Of a DNA stretch of 64,000 nucleotides, positions 21,701 to 37,000 are shown piece by piece (the stretch's first letter is position 1; each line of letters opens with the position of its first letter). Both the position numbers and the translations under genes were made by a program. Source of the stretch: Cristatella mucedo. Taxonomy: Eukaryota; Bryozoa; Phylactolaemata; Cristatellidae. The stretch covers positions 769,001-833,000 of the forward strand of contig WPIO01000084.1 in the NCBI GenBank assembly GCA_009760855.2. The letters run 5' to 3'. The notes beneath the pieces were generated by a model. The model had not been told where the DNA came from, made no database searches, and saw only the letters and a program-made list of their open reading frames with translations.

Positions 21701-24700
21701 AGGTTTTGTCACTGACTTTCAGGTCCCTTCATTCTTTGGCCTTAGCCTACATATCAGATCTTCTCCCTCACCAGGCTAAGCATCGTACCACCGACTTTTC
21801 GGAACCTACCCGTTTACTACTTCGTACAAACCTCAAATCCTTTGGAGAACCTGCCTTTAGTTCGTATGCTTCCAAAGCCTGGAACTCACTCCCGACCTGC
21901 GTCCCGACTTTGTCCACATTTAAAAAGAAACTAAAAACAAATCTATTTATGACAGCATTCGGTCGTGCTTCCTTTGCAACAAATTTAAAGCGGCTAGAAA
22001 GAGATTGAGTTCTCCGAGGGCACTGTATCAAATGTATTACTATTAGTATTACTTTTAGTATTAGTACTAGTACTAATACTAGTAGTAGTAGAAGCAGCAG
22101 CAGCAGCACTAGTACCTTGTCTCATCTCAAAGGAATTTTTTTTATACACGCAGATCACCAAGGTTTTGGAGTCTCCGACTGGAGTTTGCTAACTTCTCGA
22201 GTATTTGTAGACGGTTACACGGCTCATTTATTTAGGAAACTAAGTTGGCTTCTTTCTTGCTGTAAGTGGACAGTCGATTTCTCGCATAGCCTCGAACCAG
22301 GTCTAAGCTTCGTCTGTGCATGCATAAAACCAGGTGTCTCAAACTTAGACCCTCCCTGCCTGTTCAAGTCATTAATATCCTTTTTGAGAGGGTCATTTGG
22401 CACATGCGAAAATTCTTGATTCGTTGCGTTCTGGTGGCGCTATCCCTCCAACAACCAAAAAGGTTTTCGAACGCACTAGGAAACGCCCAACAAGCTTGCT
22501 TTTGCATGTTTTCACACAAAATAGTAGGCTAGCCATGCTGGCACAATTTGCAACATTAATTTATTCCTCATCTTAATACTACCTTATGGAAGTAATTTTA
22601 ACTACAATTTTGAAACAACCTGTAATATGTGATTCGTGTTGACTCACAGTGTGCATAGATTTGTATGCCAGCACTATATAAAACAGCAGAAAAGCATTAG
22701 TGGCTATCACACTTGAAATCGATAATAAAGATTAGCTTGCTCATGGCTTGGGTCGGAAAGTGTGAGCACCTTTGCTCAATTTATATAACTGAGATGAGCG
22801 TAAATGGCCTAACATTCCTGCTTGCAGTGGGCAGTAAAGGATTGCCACCTGTAGAACAAGAACTCACGAACTAGAACGTGAAGTGAGAGCAGCTAAACTC
22901 AAAGCAAAAACCCAGGGTTGTACTTAAGACTGAGGAAATTGTTGCTGCTAAACAGCCTTGGGAGGACATACAAATTAAGAGCTTATCAGAAAATCTTCAG
23001 GCTGAAATTATGCGACACCATTCTAATGAAATCACCTCTTCGTATTAATAAATTATATTCTGACTAACAAGTAGTATGGGCGCTATTGTCCAGGCCCCCT
23101 CGAATCGTCTGCAGCAATGGATAATACTGATCACCAGATCTATATGAACACAACGCAAACAGCGGCTGGCCTATCGGATGAGGCTCTGACACGATTCATG
23201 CTAGCTTGGCCTAGTCCAGACGGTTTGAAGTTCCGGTTACGTCTCACTAAATTAAAAGAACCTTGTTAATAATAATAATAATAATATTACACTTGATAAA
23301 GCACCCTCAGAGAACTCAATCTCTTTCTAGGCGCTTTACATTTGCTGCAAAGGGAAATGCAATTGAATGGTGAGTAATATCATGCTTGATAAACCGCATG
23401 AATAACATGGTTAGGGGTGACATGCACAGGGTCAGCATGCAAGTGTGGTTAGTGGCAGCATGCACAATTGCTAAGTTCCCCAAGGGTCTGTCATTGACCC
23501 CTGCTCAATGGCCAATCATACAGTGCCTCAAAAGCAGGTAATTCTGGCCAATTACTTTTACTAATTCAAATCTGGCTGCTAGCGCTACCTCAGGTTTAAA
23601 CCACGAGCCGTTAAAGGATTCACTTACAAGTCATCGGCAAGAATAATTATCTACGAGATTGTTACACGTTTGCAGGCAAGTACATCTATGATGAATAAGA
23701 GAATGCACTCAACAGCTGTAGGATACCATCTTGGGTGAATCAATACATGAATCCTGATAAAAAAATTACAATACCAGTAACTGACGGTGGCAAGCAACGA
23801 AGCACACAATCAACACGATGTGACTGGTTAGCCTTACCCTTTCCTTTGCCTCCTTTTCATCTAGCTGTGGTTCAGCGGTGCCTTTTGTCTTTTTGCGTTT
23901 GCTGTGCATGTTATGAAGACTGCTGGCATCTTCGGCTTCCTCAGCTTGAACCTACAACATAGGAACGCAGTGTAATTTCTGAGGAAGTAAACTGCTTTTG
24001 CAAATATGTAATGATAATAGACCTGTTAACATCATGTAATTCCTTAGACTGTCAACAGACCACAATATTGTTCTCTGTAAAATCCGAGCAGCACTTCAAG
24101 CCCTACCTTGGCAAGCTTTTTGTGCTCGAGCTTTTGCTTCCTCTTGTCCCTCCGTTTCTCTAGGTACTTATCCCATTCCGTTATGCCATCCGCCTCTGCA
24201 ACTTTGTGTTCCACAAGGGCCTCGGCATCATTTTTCAGTCCTACAAGTGTCAACATAGGGCCATAAGTTCATCGATGGTTACCTAGATTACACATTAGGC
24301 CATTATTATTAAAAAATATTTACCTGGCTCCCACGTGATCTCCATTTCTAAATCGTTCTGCCCGCGGCTTCCTGATTCTTTCTGCTCAATCTCCTGCAGC
24401 AGACTTCGGTACTTATTCAGGGCAGCTTCTTCGTTGTCATCGTCTTCCTGGCTGTCGGTTTCGGCCGATGCTGCGCTAATTACTGCAGGTTTCTTTTTCC
24501 TTTTCACACAAGACTTCTCACTCTTCTGCTTGTCAATACCTTTGTCCTCATCACTACCAATTTCACCTCCTGAGTCTGAAGACGAGGCCACATACGAGTA
24601 CATTTTAAGATCCATGGCTTCAATTTCCTCCTTTTTGAACTTCCTATTAGTCACCAAGAGACGATCTTTGTTAGTCTCATCCCAGGTGCAGTCCACCTAC

Positions 24701-27700
24701 AACATCAAAAAGAAACGACGAAACGTGCACAAAACATGCCAAGAAGACGGCAGAGCAACATCGTCGTGCTGATCACGAGGCTTCGTCTGTAAGCTGCTAC
24801 TTACTTTCGATTGGTTCAGTGCTGTGTTAACAAAAAGTGATGGCTTATACGTGCTGAGGTCAGAAAAACTTGAAGCTTCACATGTTGCTTCACGATCGTC
24901 AAACGTCATGTCCATAGGTATAAACCTAAGAAAATATCCTTTCGTGTTACTCGATTGTAGCATTGTTATTTGTGCAACCAAATGATGCACAACTTAAAAA
25001 CCACGGCAAGAAGACACCAGAGAAACAACACGAATTGGGTAGTATATTTGGAGGAGCCTAACTTGGCAAAGGCCTCATCGTAACCGCATGCTAGTGAGTT
25101 AGGGAGCCATCGATCATCTTTCCACCTGCTTCATTGTATTTGTGGCATTCAGCACCAGAATATTGCCATGTTCACGTATTCTAATTACAAGCTAACGGCT
25201 CTTTGCAAATCGGACTTGAGTGGGAAAGCGAACGAGGTAGCACCGCTTGCAAAACCCTTGTTTGCACCAGTCCTCCGTTGACACTTATAAACCAGTCATC
25301 GAAAACTTAACTATCATCCTTCTCTAGGCAGATTAGTTATCAATAAATTGGTGTATTCTGAACAATTGCAGACCAACAGACTGGGTCTTATAATGGAACA
25401 AGTCCGGCTTCAACCATGTCGGTTCCTGGGTCTGTTCCTGATTGGTCAGCTGCCTCAGAGGTCTCCAATCTAGCGCCGAGGAGACTCCTTGACTAATTCC
25501 TAGAACCCGGCCCTGAGACTCAGACAGAAGCTTAGCTCTGCAGGTCCTAGACACTGGAACTCGCTTCCACGATTCCTACACAACGACAACTACTCTCCTG
25601 CTGCCGATTATGGCTCATCCTTTTCAGCGGTCCTGAGCTGCTACTTCCACGCTACTCACTACCTCAACTTATCACCTGACTCTGCTATGCTTCCCACTTT
25701 CCCTTTGTTGCGTGAGATGAAGTCTGTTGGCTACCGAATGCGTACCGAAAGCTGCTTAGGCTGCGAGTGCACTACACATAACTCTCCTGAGTAACATCCG
25801 CATAATAATAATAATAGTAATAATAATGCACTTGATAAAGCGCCCTCAGAGAACTCAATCTCTTTCTAGGCACTTTATATTTGCTGCAAAGGGAAATGCA
25901 ATTGAATGGTGAGTAATATCATGCTTGATAAACAAACAAAATGAATAACATGGTTAGGGGTGACATGCACAGGGTCAGCATGCAAATGTGGTTAGTGGCA
26001 GCATGCACAGTGTCAGCACGCATAAGCACATGAAGGACGAATCACAGGGACCCACTAAATGCTGTCCTAAAACGGTGGCTTTGTGGAGTTACAGACGGAG
26101 ATACATTACATCACATTACATCAGCTACTAGTCCCCCACCTGCCCCTTATCAGTCTAAACTGATGAAGTAGCCTCCAGTTTTCAAGTGTCTCGACTCTGA
26201 ACGTTCGCCAGTGTAAACGTAGCTTGACTCACTACTTGCAGATCTTCTGGCAGGTGCATTACGCATACAATTAGTGCAAAATTCTACCGATAGGCTGGTC
26301 TGTCATGAGTATCGAAATTGTCACATTACACAACTGCTCACCGACCTGCATATTTTGCTGTACATGGACATGATAATGGAAAATAAAAGTTCCCGGATGT
26401 TTAATGATATATACAGCAAAATTAATTCGACCGAAATCACTTTTTTTCTAGAATCAGGTAAAATAAGCAGAGCTGAATTTGCACGTCAAATTTCACTCTG
26501 ATATGTGAAGTATTAGCCGAGTTATGGATTTTACAAGGCACAAACCTACACTGGAAATGAAGCTGTAGAGAAGTCACAAGAATGCACCTCAACAAGATTC
26601 ACGTAGGTACCTCAATCTACCAAGGTTCGACAAGTTGGGATAAATGTCGCATTTGATGCAGAGATCGGCAAATTTGTTATTTGAAGATAGTTGCTTCTGG
26701 TTTACATCCGGGTTAGACATGGTTTGCATAATCGTTTTCTTTTATGTGAGAATCTTCAGAATTCCCTGTCCTATTCCCAACATATTTGTCCTTCGAAAGG
26801 TACCCTAAATAAATACTCGATTGTCGGACAAATTGCATATGCATTTCCTTGACATTCCCATTTAACATCAGTTGTGCATATGCCATATCCGTGCAGCTAA
26901 CTATCAGGGCTACAACATTTTCAACACGGAGACAAAAGACAACCAAATGGAAATTCGGTCGGCTTGCCATGTAGGTCGGTAAGATTGGCATAGCCGAGGT
27001 GCTGTTGACGAGAGAACGTGACACGTGAAGGTGCATTAAGTTTGGTACAGATGCGCTGCAGACGACACACACTTCTCCATATACAGTACATCTACACAAC
27101 AGCATACCTGAGGTCTAACTTGGTCGAGCTACTCTCATACTCCAGACCATCACACTGCTCATAAATATGACTAGCCGTGGCTGTTGAATCACACTCGACC
27201 ACAGCATAGTAGTACTTAAGTCGATTCAACTGGTATAGACGTAGCCATTCTGTCTGCTTCTTCTCGACCTCTGTTCAAAACAAAATTAACATGCAAAGTA
27301 AGCCAGCATCGTCAGCAGATGAAACGGCTTCATGTGACAGTTACCATCAAATGACATTTATACAGTGCAATAAGCTAAAAATTCTTGCTCGAGTTGAAAG
27401 TGGTCATTTCATTAATATGAGACCGGACCGTTTAAAGCAAACAAATTAACCACATAAAGCTACCTATGCATAACCACTTGCAAATTCCTCGGGTAAAACA
27501 AGCCAAAGGAATGAAACGAATTCTATTTTACAAAAGTGCCCACTTGGCTTAAGCGATGAATCGAGGAATCTGGCTTTATAACGAACCAAACTTAGCTCCC
27601 ATTAAGCCATCGAAAGCTGTCACTATGAGGTAAATAGAACAGAGGGATAGGGGGAGGTATCACAAACACTCCACAGTGAGCAAATCATCAGTGCTGAGCT

Positions 27701-29996
27701 GGATTGGTCCAGTGGTTAAGGTGCTCTGTGAAGTGCCTGAATAGAGATTAAGTTCTCTTGGGGTGCTATACAAATGAATTATATTTATATTTAATCAGCA
27801 AGCAAAAAACAGCAACCCCCAATGAGTTCACATACTCTCACAATGCAAGACCTACCATGATGCCTTGGTTAGCCTCGTCTCAGATGTGACCACCCAAGTA
27901 ACCTGGTCAGCACATTGTCAAGAGCACACACAACTCGAGGTGTAAGATCTGGCTGCAGATCTGCACTCCGAATGAGGTGAATATCCGGAATCCAACAGGA
28001 CTGCTACATTACTCAAGACCTTGTCATGGGGGTGAATATATAGATTTATTAGTGTACTGATGTACGTAAAAAAATTATTTCAATCGTAGTGTTGGTAAGA
28101 GGCAAATGGCAGGTAGCCAAATTGCTACATTGGAGTAAATGGGCATGTGGACAAATCTCCATTCAGCAAACCACCCTCTCCCAAATTCAGACAAAGGGTA
28201 GCACAGTGTATTGCAGAATCGACACAAGTAAAAGCATTAGGACTCTGCTAGGTCTGCTGGATCTCTCAGCAGCTTTTGCAATTATTTATATTAAGAGCTC
28301 TATTTGAGTTACTGTTATCTTGTCTGAGAACCTCATGGATCTGCCCTAGATCCATTTCTTTTCACTATTTATACTCTTCCAATTGCTGATGTAATCACAA
28401 GGGATAATCATTTTTATGCAAATGACTTGGTGCTATACTTGTGACTTGATCCCCCCATGCCTTCCAATACCTGAGAATATATGATGCAGTGAGAATAAGA
28501 CAAGCATGGATGAAAACCTTTGCAGGCAGCTAATTGAGGCAGCCTGATGAACATGACAACCGTGGTCTGATTTACCACTAATGTTACCACAAGCAAACTG
28601 CAAAACCGGCCCTACTTCCGGCAGAGTGAGCTTCTGTAAGATAAAAACCGCCAGCTGATGAGATTATAGCACTAGGTAACCAATTTAAATTTTTCCTTGA
28701 GTACAACATTGCTTTTCTAATCCCTCATATCTAAAATAAATAAAAATAGCTATTGTTCCACAAAAACCCAGCTTCTGTGACCATAATATTTTAAAATAAA
28801 TTCTCCTATTGCAGTTAGCCTGGGAGATGTCAGATTTGCACATATCGTATGTGGTGCGCTGCTATACGAATTAGTGAATATTCAATAGTATCCATAGAAG
28901 TGTAACAGTACATGTGCCTTATAAAAACATTGTAGTTGCGGTTTGCAGAGTGAATACTGAATGGCCATATTTGATTGGCATGACGATGAAAGATTGCTTG
29001 CACTCAGCAGATGCACTTTGCTAAGTGTGTGGACAATGTATCAAGAAAACAGCCAACAAGTACTCCATGACAACGTCTGTTAAGATGTTCGAGGCCTATT
29101 TCAGCATGCCTGTCACGGATCAAGACAAGCTCGAGGCACCTCGTTTAACATGAAACAATTACTGCTTGCTAAACGGAATTTCTCGCACAATATTATGCAT
29201 AATTCTGGCATGTTTACATACTGGTACAGAGAGAAATGAAAGCTGTAAAGTTTGCTATACCAGGAATTTGGCAGTCCGACTGACCACACAAGCAGCTGCT
29301 ACTTATCCGTGGTGGCCCATTCCAAACGTCGAACTGTTAAGACCATGCCTCCCATCATGTATCCACACATTCCTTGATCCATCACCCAGTACCACACTGC
29401 CTTAACCTTCTCATCCCTAACCCTCAGAGAGGGATCAGACATCTTCAGAATAAAGCAGCAACTCAGACAGCAGCAAGCTATTACAGATCCACATTTAAAT
29501 TTCAGGGATATGGCTAAGGAGAAAGTTTAACTTCCTAAACCGTCACCCACAATCTGATGAGAAAACTTGGTCTTACCAAGTCTAATGCTTCGCTTTTAAA
29601 TATATAATTCCTTTGCATAGCACCCTAAGAGAATTTAATCTCTATTCAGGCGCTTTGCATATGCCACGGGGCTCGAGCCCACGACCTCGGCCAAATCTTG
29701 GTCGGGGCAAGGACCTTGACCACTGGGCCAAACCAGCTTTTTTGACACCTAGGATCAAGGGGAAGAAGAACTTGCTGGAGGAAAAGGTGAAAGTAACAGA
29801 TCACAGAAAGCATCACCAGCTTTTTCCAACTACTGCAGTCGGCTAGAAGGGCTTTGTTTGTGCAATAATGCGGCAGGTCGAGATCATAAGAACTACCAGT
29901 AGCGGAAGGAAATGGCACCTATTCATGGACAGTTCATCCAGAAGCATCAATAATTAATAATCAAAGCCGTGATGCTTCATTAAGGGAATAATTACC

Positions 29997-30039
<43 letters not shown>

Positions 30040-33000
30040 ATATATATATATATATATATATCGCTCTATGCACCTCAGTGAGGATTATAGCAGTGTCAAT
30101 ATATTGCAGAGACCCTTATAAGTATGGCAACAATGGCTGGAATGTCATTCGACACTTAAAAATGGTGTCATTCCTGATGGGCCTTCAAAGCGGTTCCACA
30201 AGGTTTCCACATTTTCTTTGCCTATAGGACTGCCGGGACACTAAGGCATACTACCAAAAAACGGAATGGCCATAGCTCACTGAAGGGAAGTAGAACATCA
30301 GGTGGGAACCGTTGGTAGAACACCGGAAGGTGCTGGTGTCACCACTCCAAATCAAGTTAGGCCTCATCAATTTGCTTGCTGAGGCTCCAGACACTGATGA
30401 GTCAGCAGCGTTCAAGTACCTCCAACATGTAACTCCGACAGTTGTCGGGGGCGAATGGTCAAAGCTGGTATGCTTGACGGTCACAGATACAGAAGATCAT
30501 ACAGTAGGATAAATTCCCAAAGAACGTATTGCACGACGGACACCGCGGCTTTCTGGGACTATCAGAAGGCTGAAAACTATGAGCAGTTGGTTCAGGCTCT
30601 CATGAAGAACTAGGCTTAATTGGGATGCAGAATGTCCCTCGAAGTTTATATCCTCGATGCTCATCTAGACAAATACAAGGAGAACATGGGAGCTTCAAAC
30701 ACTAGAGGAGCAAAGCCAGCAAAATCACCAGGATATGAAGGAATTAGAACGTATTTATCAAGGGCAGTATAAAAATAAAACATGGCAAGAGACTATGCTT
30801 CAGGGCTCGTTCGAGAAAGCGATTGACTGTACAGCCACAAATCTAGAACATCAACAAGGTCTCTGAACCCTTTTGAGCGGTCATTTAGCATGATGTCAAA
30901 GTTAATTTGTATTCATTTGCTATTCTTACTCTTATTCTGACTCAACAAAAAACCACACAAATGTTAATTTGTCAAGTTTTCTTATTGCAAAGGAGTTGAC
31001 TTCAAGCTAATCGCTCTCCTCCTACAAAAGTAAAGTCGATAGGGAGTAATGGCACTTTTCTTTATTTTAGAGACATGAGCAATTAGGAACTAATACTTAC
31101 TACCTAAGGTCATAAACTATTTTAAATTTTACAATTAGCAAGCCTGGAGGTAAACTAATCTCAGTGCACACATAAAGACAATATACAGTGGTCGAACATG
31201 GTTCAACTTAGTGCATATGAAATTCATACGGTAAGGGCTGCGCTCTTATCTGCCACTTTAATAGCACCCTTAGAAAATGTAATCTCTATTCAGAGCCTTT
31301 GAATATGCCCCACGGTTCGTGAATAGGCCTAAAAGAGCATGGCCACAGAATCCCGGGTAGCAAACACATCCATTTTTATCGAGGTTCCTACTGGTACAAG
31401 CAGCAACACAGCTGTTGAAATGTCTCAGATCGGATGAAGCTTTAAAGCAAAGCAATTTAGAGGGATTAATCTCACCAATACATGTGTACGGGATTACCTT
31501 TCTGAGTCAGGTTAGCTTCATCTTTGCTTAATATGGCGCCTACAGCATTAAGTTCTTTCGGACCAGACAGCTCTTCTTCTTTCATTCTTTCAAGTCCATA
31601 GTCACTCGGAAAGATCTGCAAATGAGCGGTAAGCATGAATGGCAATAGCACACAGTTATAACAAACCAATATTACTAGTCACTGCATACCGTATTACCTT
31701 CACAGACTTAACGAAACCATCAGTCGGTTTAAACGAGTTAAGCAGCACCATTAGATCGATAGCTTTGATACGATCCCAGTCCATATTACAAATAGCTAGC
31801 CTAGTCGTAGCTTCTTCTACGACGTCTGCTTCTTTATCGATTTCGCCCCAATAATGATCATCATGTGCAACAGTTTCTTCATCTGAAAATGCAATAAAGT
31901 GATACTGCATCAGCAGCATAGAAAGTGCTAGCAGAGTCATTAACATGCTAGTCCATAATAAAACAGGCACAAAGGTAACATTTGATGTATAATTGTACAT
32001 AACAGCTTCACAATCACCATCCAGAAGATGCAACAACTCAAAACTTGGGGATACAACTACGCCCATTATCAAGGATATAGCCACAGGCTCTTTCCCACAC
32101 TCAGACTAAAATAATTCCTGCAGCAGAACCCGAGCAAAGCATCAAGAAACCCAAGCTTCAGGGGAAGCTCGTATTGACAGTACTGTGAGCCCAGGACATA
32201 TGATGGCAGCTTGCAACCAAAGATGCTTGTACGTGTATGAGCAACTACATGTGGCAGTAGGTGCCGGCTCAGGCCATGCAGCTCTTGTTAGCTATGCCAT
32301 CTGCCCATCCCTTGCGCATGTCGGTTGTTATAGAGGTTCTGATTACGGTATGCGATGAAAACGAGCACCAACTTATATATCGTGCAATACAAAACAACGA
32401 GAGATCTAGGCCTTGGCACAAACCAGTCTTATGCAAGCAGTAGGAGAGATACCGACAGGGCTAAAACTGCACTGTAAAAATTAATTTGATGCCTCGAGGC
32501 AGTAAGCCTGGCTAATGATGAAAAAGCTAATAGTAAGCCTGGCTAATGATGAAAAAGCTAATAAACAAGTGAAGGAATTGAAGGCCTGACTCGGGCTCAA
32601 GTACTGGGAAGCTTGACTGAGCCCAATGTCTATCCAAGAAACTGGGCCAAAACACTCACACACGGCGAGAATCATGCGGCAACCATTTAGCAAAAAGGCA
32701 CGCTCTGCTGGCGAAAGAAAAGTACTCACTCAGAGCAGAAGCATCATAGAAACTGTCATCCGAGTCTGAATCTGATGACGACAAAGCACCTTCGCCCCTT
32801 GCATAATCAGGACCTTCAGCTTCAAAATGTAAAAGTACGATAAGTTACTGTGCGATCATTGCATGCTAAACTTAAATGCATGGACACACATGTCGATATG
32901 CATAGCGTTGGATCACAAGGGAAACAATCGATCAGCAAATGCTTCGTTCTCATGCAGCATATAGCAGAGCAAGATCTTACTTGTGAGTAGCTTAGCACGC

Positions 33001-34053
33001 TTTCTGTCGGGTTCAGAGGTCTCTCTGCCAGTTCTCTCCACGGCAGATTTTCTCTGGTTCAGAGGTTTTTTTCTTACGCTGGTTCTCTGATCCACAGAGG
33101 CATTTGGGTTTTCGGAGACGTCTTCGGGATTCTCGGAGTCATTCTCGCTACCTTCACATTCAAAATCGTCTTCTTCTTTTTCCTCCTGTTCCTCTTCTTT
33201 TGTGTCTTCTTCGGAACTAAAGTCTTCCTCGTCGCTACTCTCTGCTGTCTCAGCATTTCCAAAACTATCACTGTCAGCATCAACGAGCTCTTTGTCCTTT
33301 CTAGCCTTGCCTAACGACGATTTTTCAGGCTGCTGACTGGTAACCGGCTTCAAGCCAGCAGTTGCGAGTGCGATAATACCACTTCGTTTAGAACTTTTAT
33401 GCAGTCCTTCCCTAGAAACGTTCTCTACTCCTGTCTTCTTCGTTTTGCTGGGCTTAAGGTCGTCAACTACTTTAGCAGCACCTTTCTGCTTCTTCTGCTG
33501 GCTCTGTTTAAGTTTGGTAGGAAGTACTGGTTTACCAGACGCTTCTGCAGTGATTGGCCTCTCTAGTGAAGGTCCACCAGCATCCTTCCTATTGCTAGTA
33601 GATTGCAGAACAGCAACCTCCTCTTCGCCTGAGCTTTCATGCTCTGAAGAGCTAAGCTCGTAATACCTTTGCAAGTGATCATTGGAAGTAAGATCTACAG
33701 GCCGGCCCCTAGAACGACCAAATTGGAAGCTGGATTGGTAAATTGAAAATACAGATGCAGTGAGAAAGAATTCAAACAACGTAGAATAAAAGGTGCAGAC
33801 CTCACAGGAAAGAAATCAACGTTCAAGCATCAATGCTTTGAAACTCAAAGCGTGCATCCCTCACTTGCTGTCGTAACAAGCTAACAAGTAAGAAGGCCCT
33901 CACACAGGCCTACCGATGCTTAATATGCAGAGTTCAACAACAGAGGCATGACAGAACCTTGTTTAAGTTGCTAAACCTTGACCTTTTCCAAGCCATCTCA
34001 CCATAGCCCTTGGGGGCATCTGCCGAGCTTTAGGAAGCTGCAGACCGACCGCC

Positions 34054-34088
<35 letters not shown>

Positions 34089-37000
34089 ATCAACAATGCA
34101 CAGCATGCAATAAGGGCAGCAATTAGGCATGCAGGCAGCAGCGCACTTTCCACAACTGCTTTAAAGAGGCCAGTGGTGCATGAGTTTGCAGAGAGAAGCA
34201 ACTGTGATGCAGTAGCGCACCTACGAGCTACACATTTCGTAAGCATCCGATGGTAACTATGGGATTTGGCTTATAACTTCCGGTTGCATGTAAAACAGGC
34301 TATGGCACAGCACCTTGATACTGACATTTAAAGGTGGGTAAGGCAATATCCCTCATTGTATTGACGGCTTTCTTAAGGGACATTGTCTGCCAATGCAGCA
34401 ACGAAGTGCTTGGTTGTTTTAGGCTGTTGGTCCAACTAGTCTGCTTCAAACGATGGATGACACGTGTCATTTAGATTCCAACACTTCCCCCAACCACTTG
34501 GGAGTTTAGTTTACCCTAATTATTCTAACCACTTTCTTGCTGAATGAGTCCAAAAACAGGTTCAAACTTTTTAGTAATCTATAGCAACGATAGATTTTGA
34601 TCAGTAAATTGAGTCAAAGTAGTTTCATTTAACATTGCCAGTGCAATTTCAGTGGCTACTACTTTTAGTTAATGACAGCATTGCAAAAACTTGCCTTCGA
34701 GCACGCGTGAATAAGTGTAGTCATTGTCGAGCAGCAGCAAATACGCCACAATGCTTGCAAAGCATCTTGATGAGCAACCGCTCATGCTAAGTCATTTCCA
34801 GCATCAAGATGATAGTAGGTATGCCACAGTACACATGGATTCATTTTTGGTGAAGGATTGGTGTTCATCTCCTTCTGGTATTGACTCTCCTTTTGATGCT
34901 ATGCTCGAGCAGGCCAACCCCTACTTGAGCTGGTTACATGAGCGCTTCTGTGTCACTTTTTACAAGCATCAATTGCAGAACTGACTTCTTGGCTAGCCTT
35001 CAACCTAGCGTCACATGCCTCAGGATAACAGCAGCAGAACCAAACAATGTGAACAAATCTCATTTACGAAAAAACTTCAAAAGATGCGCCGCATAAGCGT
35101 AGGCTTGGACGCCTCTTTAAGAAGTCTAGGTCTGATGAAAATTTAGTCAATTTCAAAGACTTCCTTCGAGTCTACACCCGGAGGCTTAGAAAAGCCGAGG
35201 CTTCTTTTTCACTCGAAAATTGAGGTCCAGTCGGTCAGACCCAAAACACTTACAAGACGGTAAACAATTTGCTGGCCAACTCTGAGGTCTCATTCCCAGG
35301 TCTAGTAAAAAGAGCTCGTCTCCTGAAGACCCTATACCATCATCTCTGTCGTCTTCACTGGCAAACAAATTTAGCTCAGCCATAGCAGAGATTCTCTGGA
35401 AAAAAAGCAGTTGTACTCAAGTAACCCAGCCTTAACCACGATTTTCTGGAAAAAGCGGTTGTACCCAAGTGCAGCAAATCGACCATCGTTAGAAAGATAC
35501 TTAAAAAAGCCTGAATTAGATACAAATGCCCTTGCTAACTATTGCCCAGTTTCCCTTCTTCCTTTGTCGTCAAAAATTCTTGACAAAATTGTCGCTAAGT
35601 ATTTGGCAGCACACATTGAAAAGAATTCAATTTTAGAAAAATTTCAATAGGGGTTCAAGCGGCAGCTCTCCACTGAAACTGCCGTGTAACCAAAGACAGC
35701 CATTGCAGCTACGATGACGGAAATGTCACTATCCTAGCGCGGCTAGATCTATCAGCTGCCTTCGACATTATTGATCACGATATCCTACTTGAACAATTGA
35801 GAACAACCATGGGTCTGGCAGAAGAGGCACTGGCATGTTTAAATCGTACTGGTCCGATCATATTCAATCCGTGTCGCATGGGGGTCAGGTCTCATCCACC
35901 AGACAGCCACCTTTGCCATTGCAGCTGGTGATGGATGTGGCTGCAAGGTAAATCCCAGAGGTCTGATCGTGTGTCTGCTGAAGGAGCTCCGATAGCATCC
36001 GGTTGATCAACAAACAGTGTACAGTTCGTACACAGAGCCACAAGGCCTGCCTCGGCTTGGCTCCTTCATACTACCTAGCTGAGTTGCTGCACCAGTTTCA
36101 GCCTTCCCAGATCCTCCATGGACAATAAATTAGCTGTTCTATTCGCGTGCTAATAGACCGTTGACAACAGAACCTTGTTCTCTGCAGGTTCTAGACTGTG
36201 AAACTCAATTCCACAACTCTCATGCAATGTCATCTACTCTGCTGCTGCCGACTATGGCACACCCTTTTCAGCCGTCCTGAGCTGCTTCTTCCATGCTACT
36301 GACTCCCTCGCCAGCCCTTCTGACTCAGCTATGCTTCTGACTTGGCTACCTAATGAGTACCGAAAGCCGCTTAGGCTTTGAGTGCACTATACAAATCTCT
36401 CCTGGGTAGTATTCACATAGTCTTTGTGGCTCTGTGAAATTATAGATGGAGATACTTTTGCAACCAGTGAAAAAACAGTTCCTGCAAGCTAAATTTCTAG
36501 GAGCTTTCTTCCTAATTATGATTATATATATCTAATGACCATCGCGTACTCATGCATGTAAAGGTATAATGTGCTGGACATGGATGACTCATAGCCAGAC
36601 TTAGCCAGCCACAGTGTTTGAAGAGTGCAGAATAGAAGGCTGTGCCCACCGACCTCAACTTCCGACGTGCCTATCTCTGCACGTGATGCACCTGTTTTTT
36701 TTATATGAAACTTGATCGAATTTCCGAATCACTCCTAAATCAAAGCTTTTGCAGAGGTTAACAAACGATCCGGGGTTATCTGTACCACATTTTTTAGTGC
36801 ACTTTGCACATTAAGATAATAACCAGAACCAGAAAATGACTCCAATATCGAGCACCAAGATTCCAACGTCTATGTGTGGCCTCAGACTACATAAAGACCG
36901 AGGCTACAAAAGAAAAAGGTGATGCCAGAAAGCTTTCATTTTTATTCCGCCATATAACACACACACACACATTCAGCTGCGACTTTTGGCAGCTGAATGT

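Noticed and set aside
22745-22870. SINE-T copy
   Set aside because: Head-like and middle-like words are present but out of order, so I do not count it as a copy.
26713-27105. 130-codon minus-strand ORF
   Set aside because: It lies just 3' of ESF1 exon 6, past a good GT donor, and has no family match; intron read-through frame.
33074-33283. Second basic protein frame overlapping the acidic ESF1 exon
   Set aside because: A frame-shifted reading of the GAA/AAG-rich exon 2; the acidic frame links properly to ESF1 exons on both sides.
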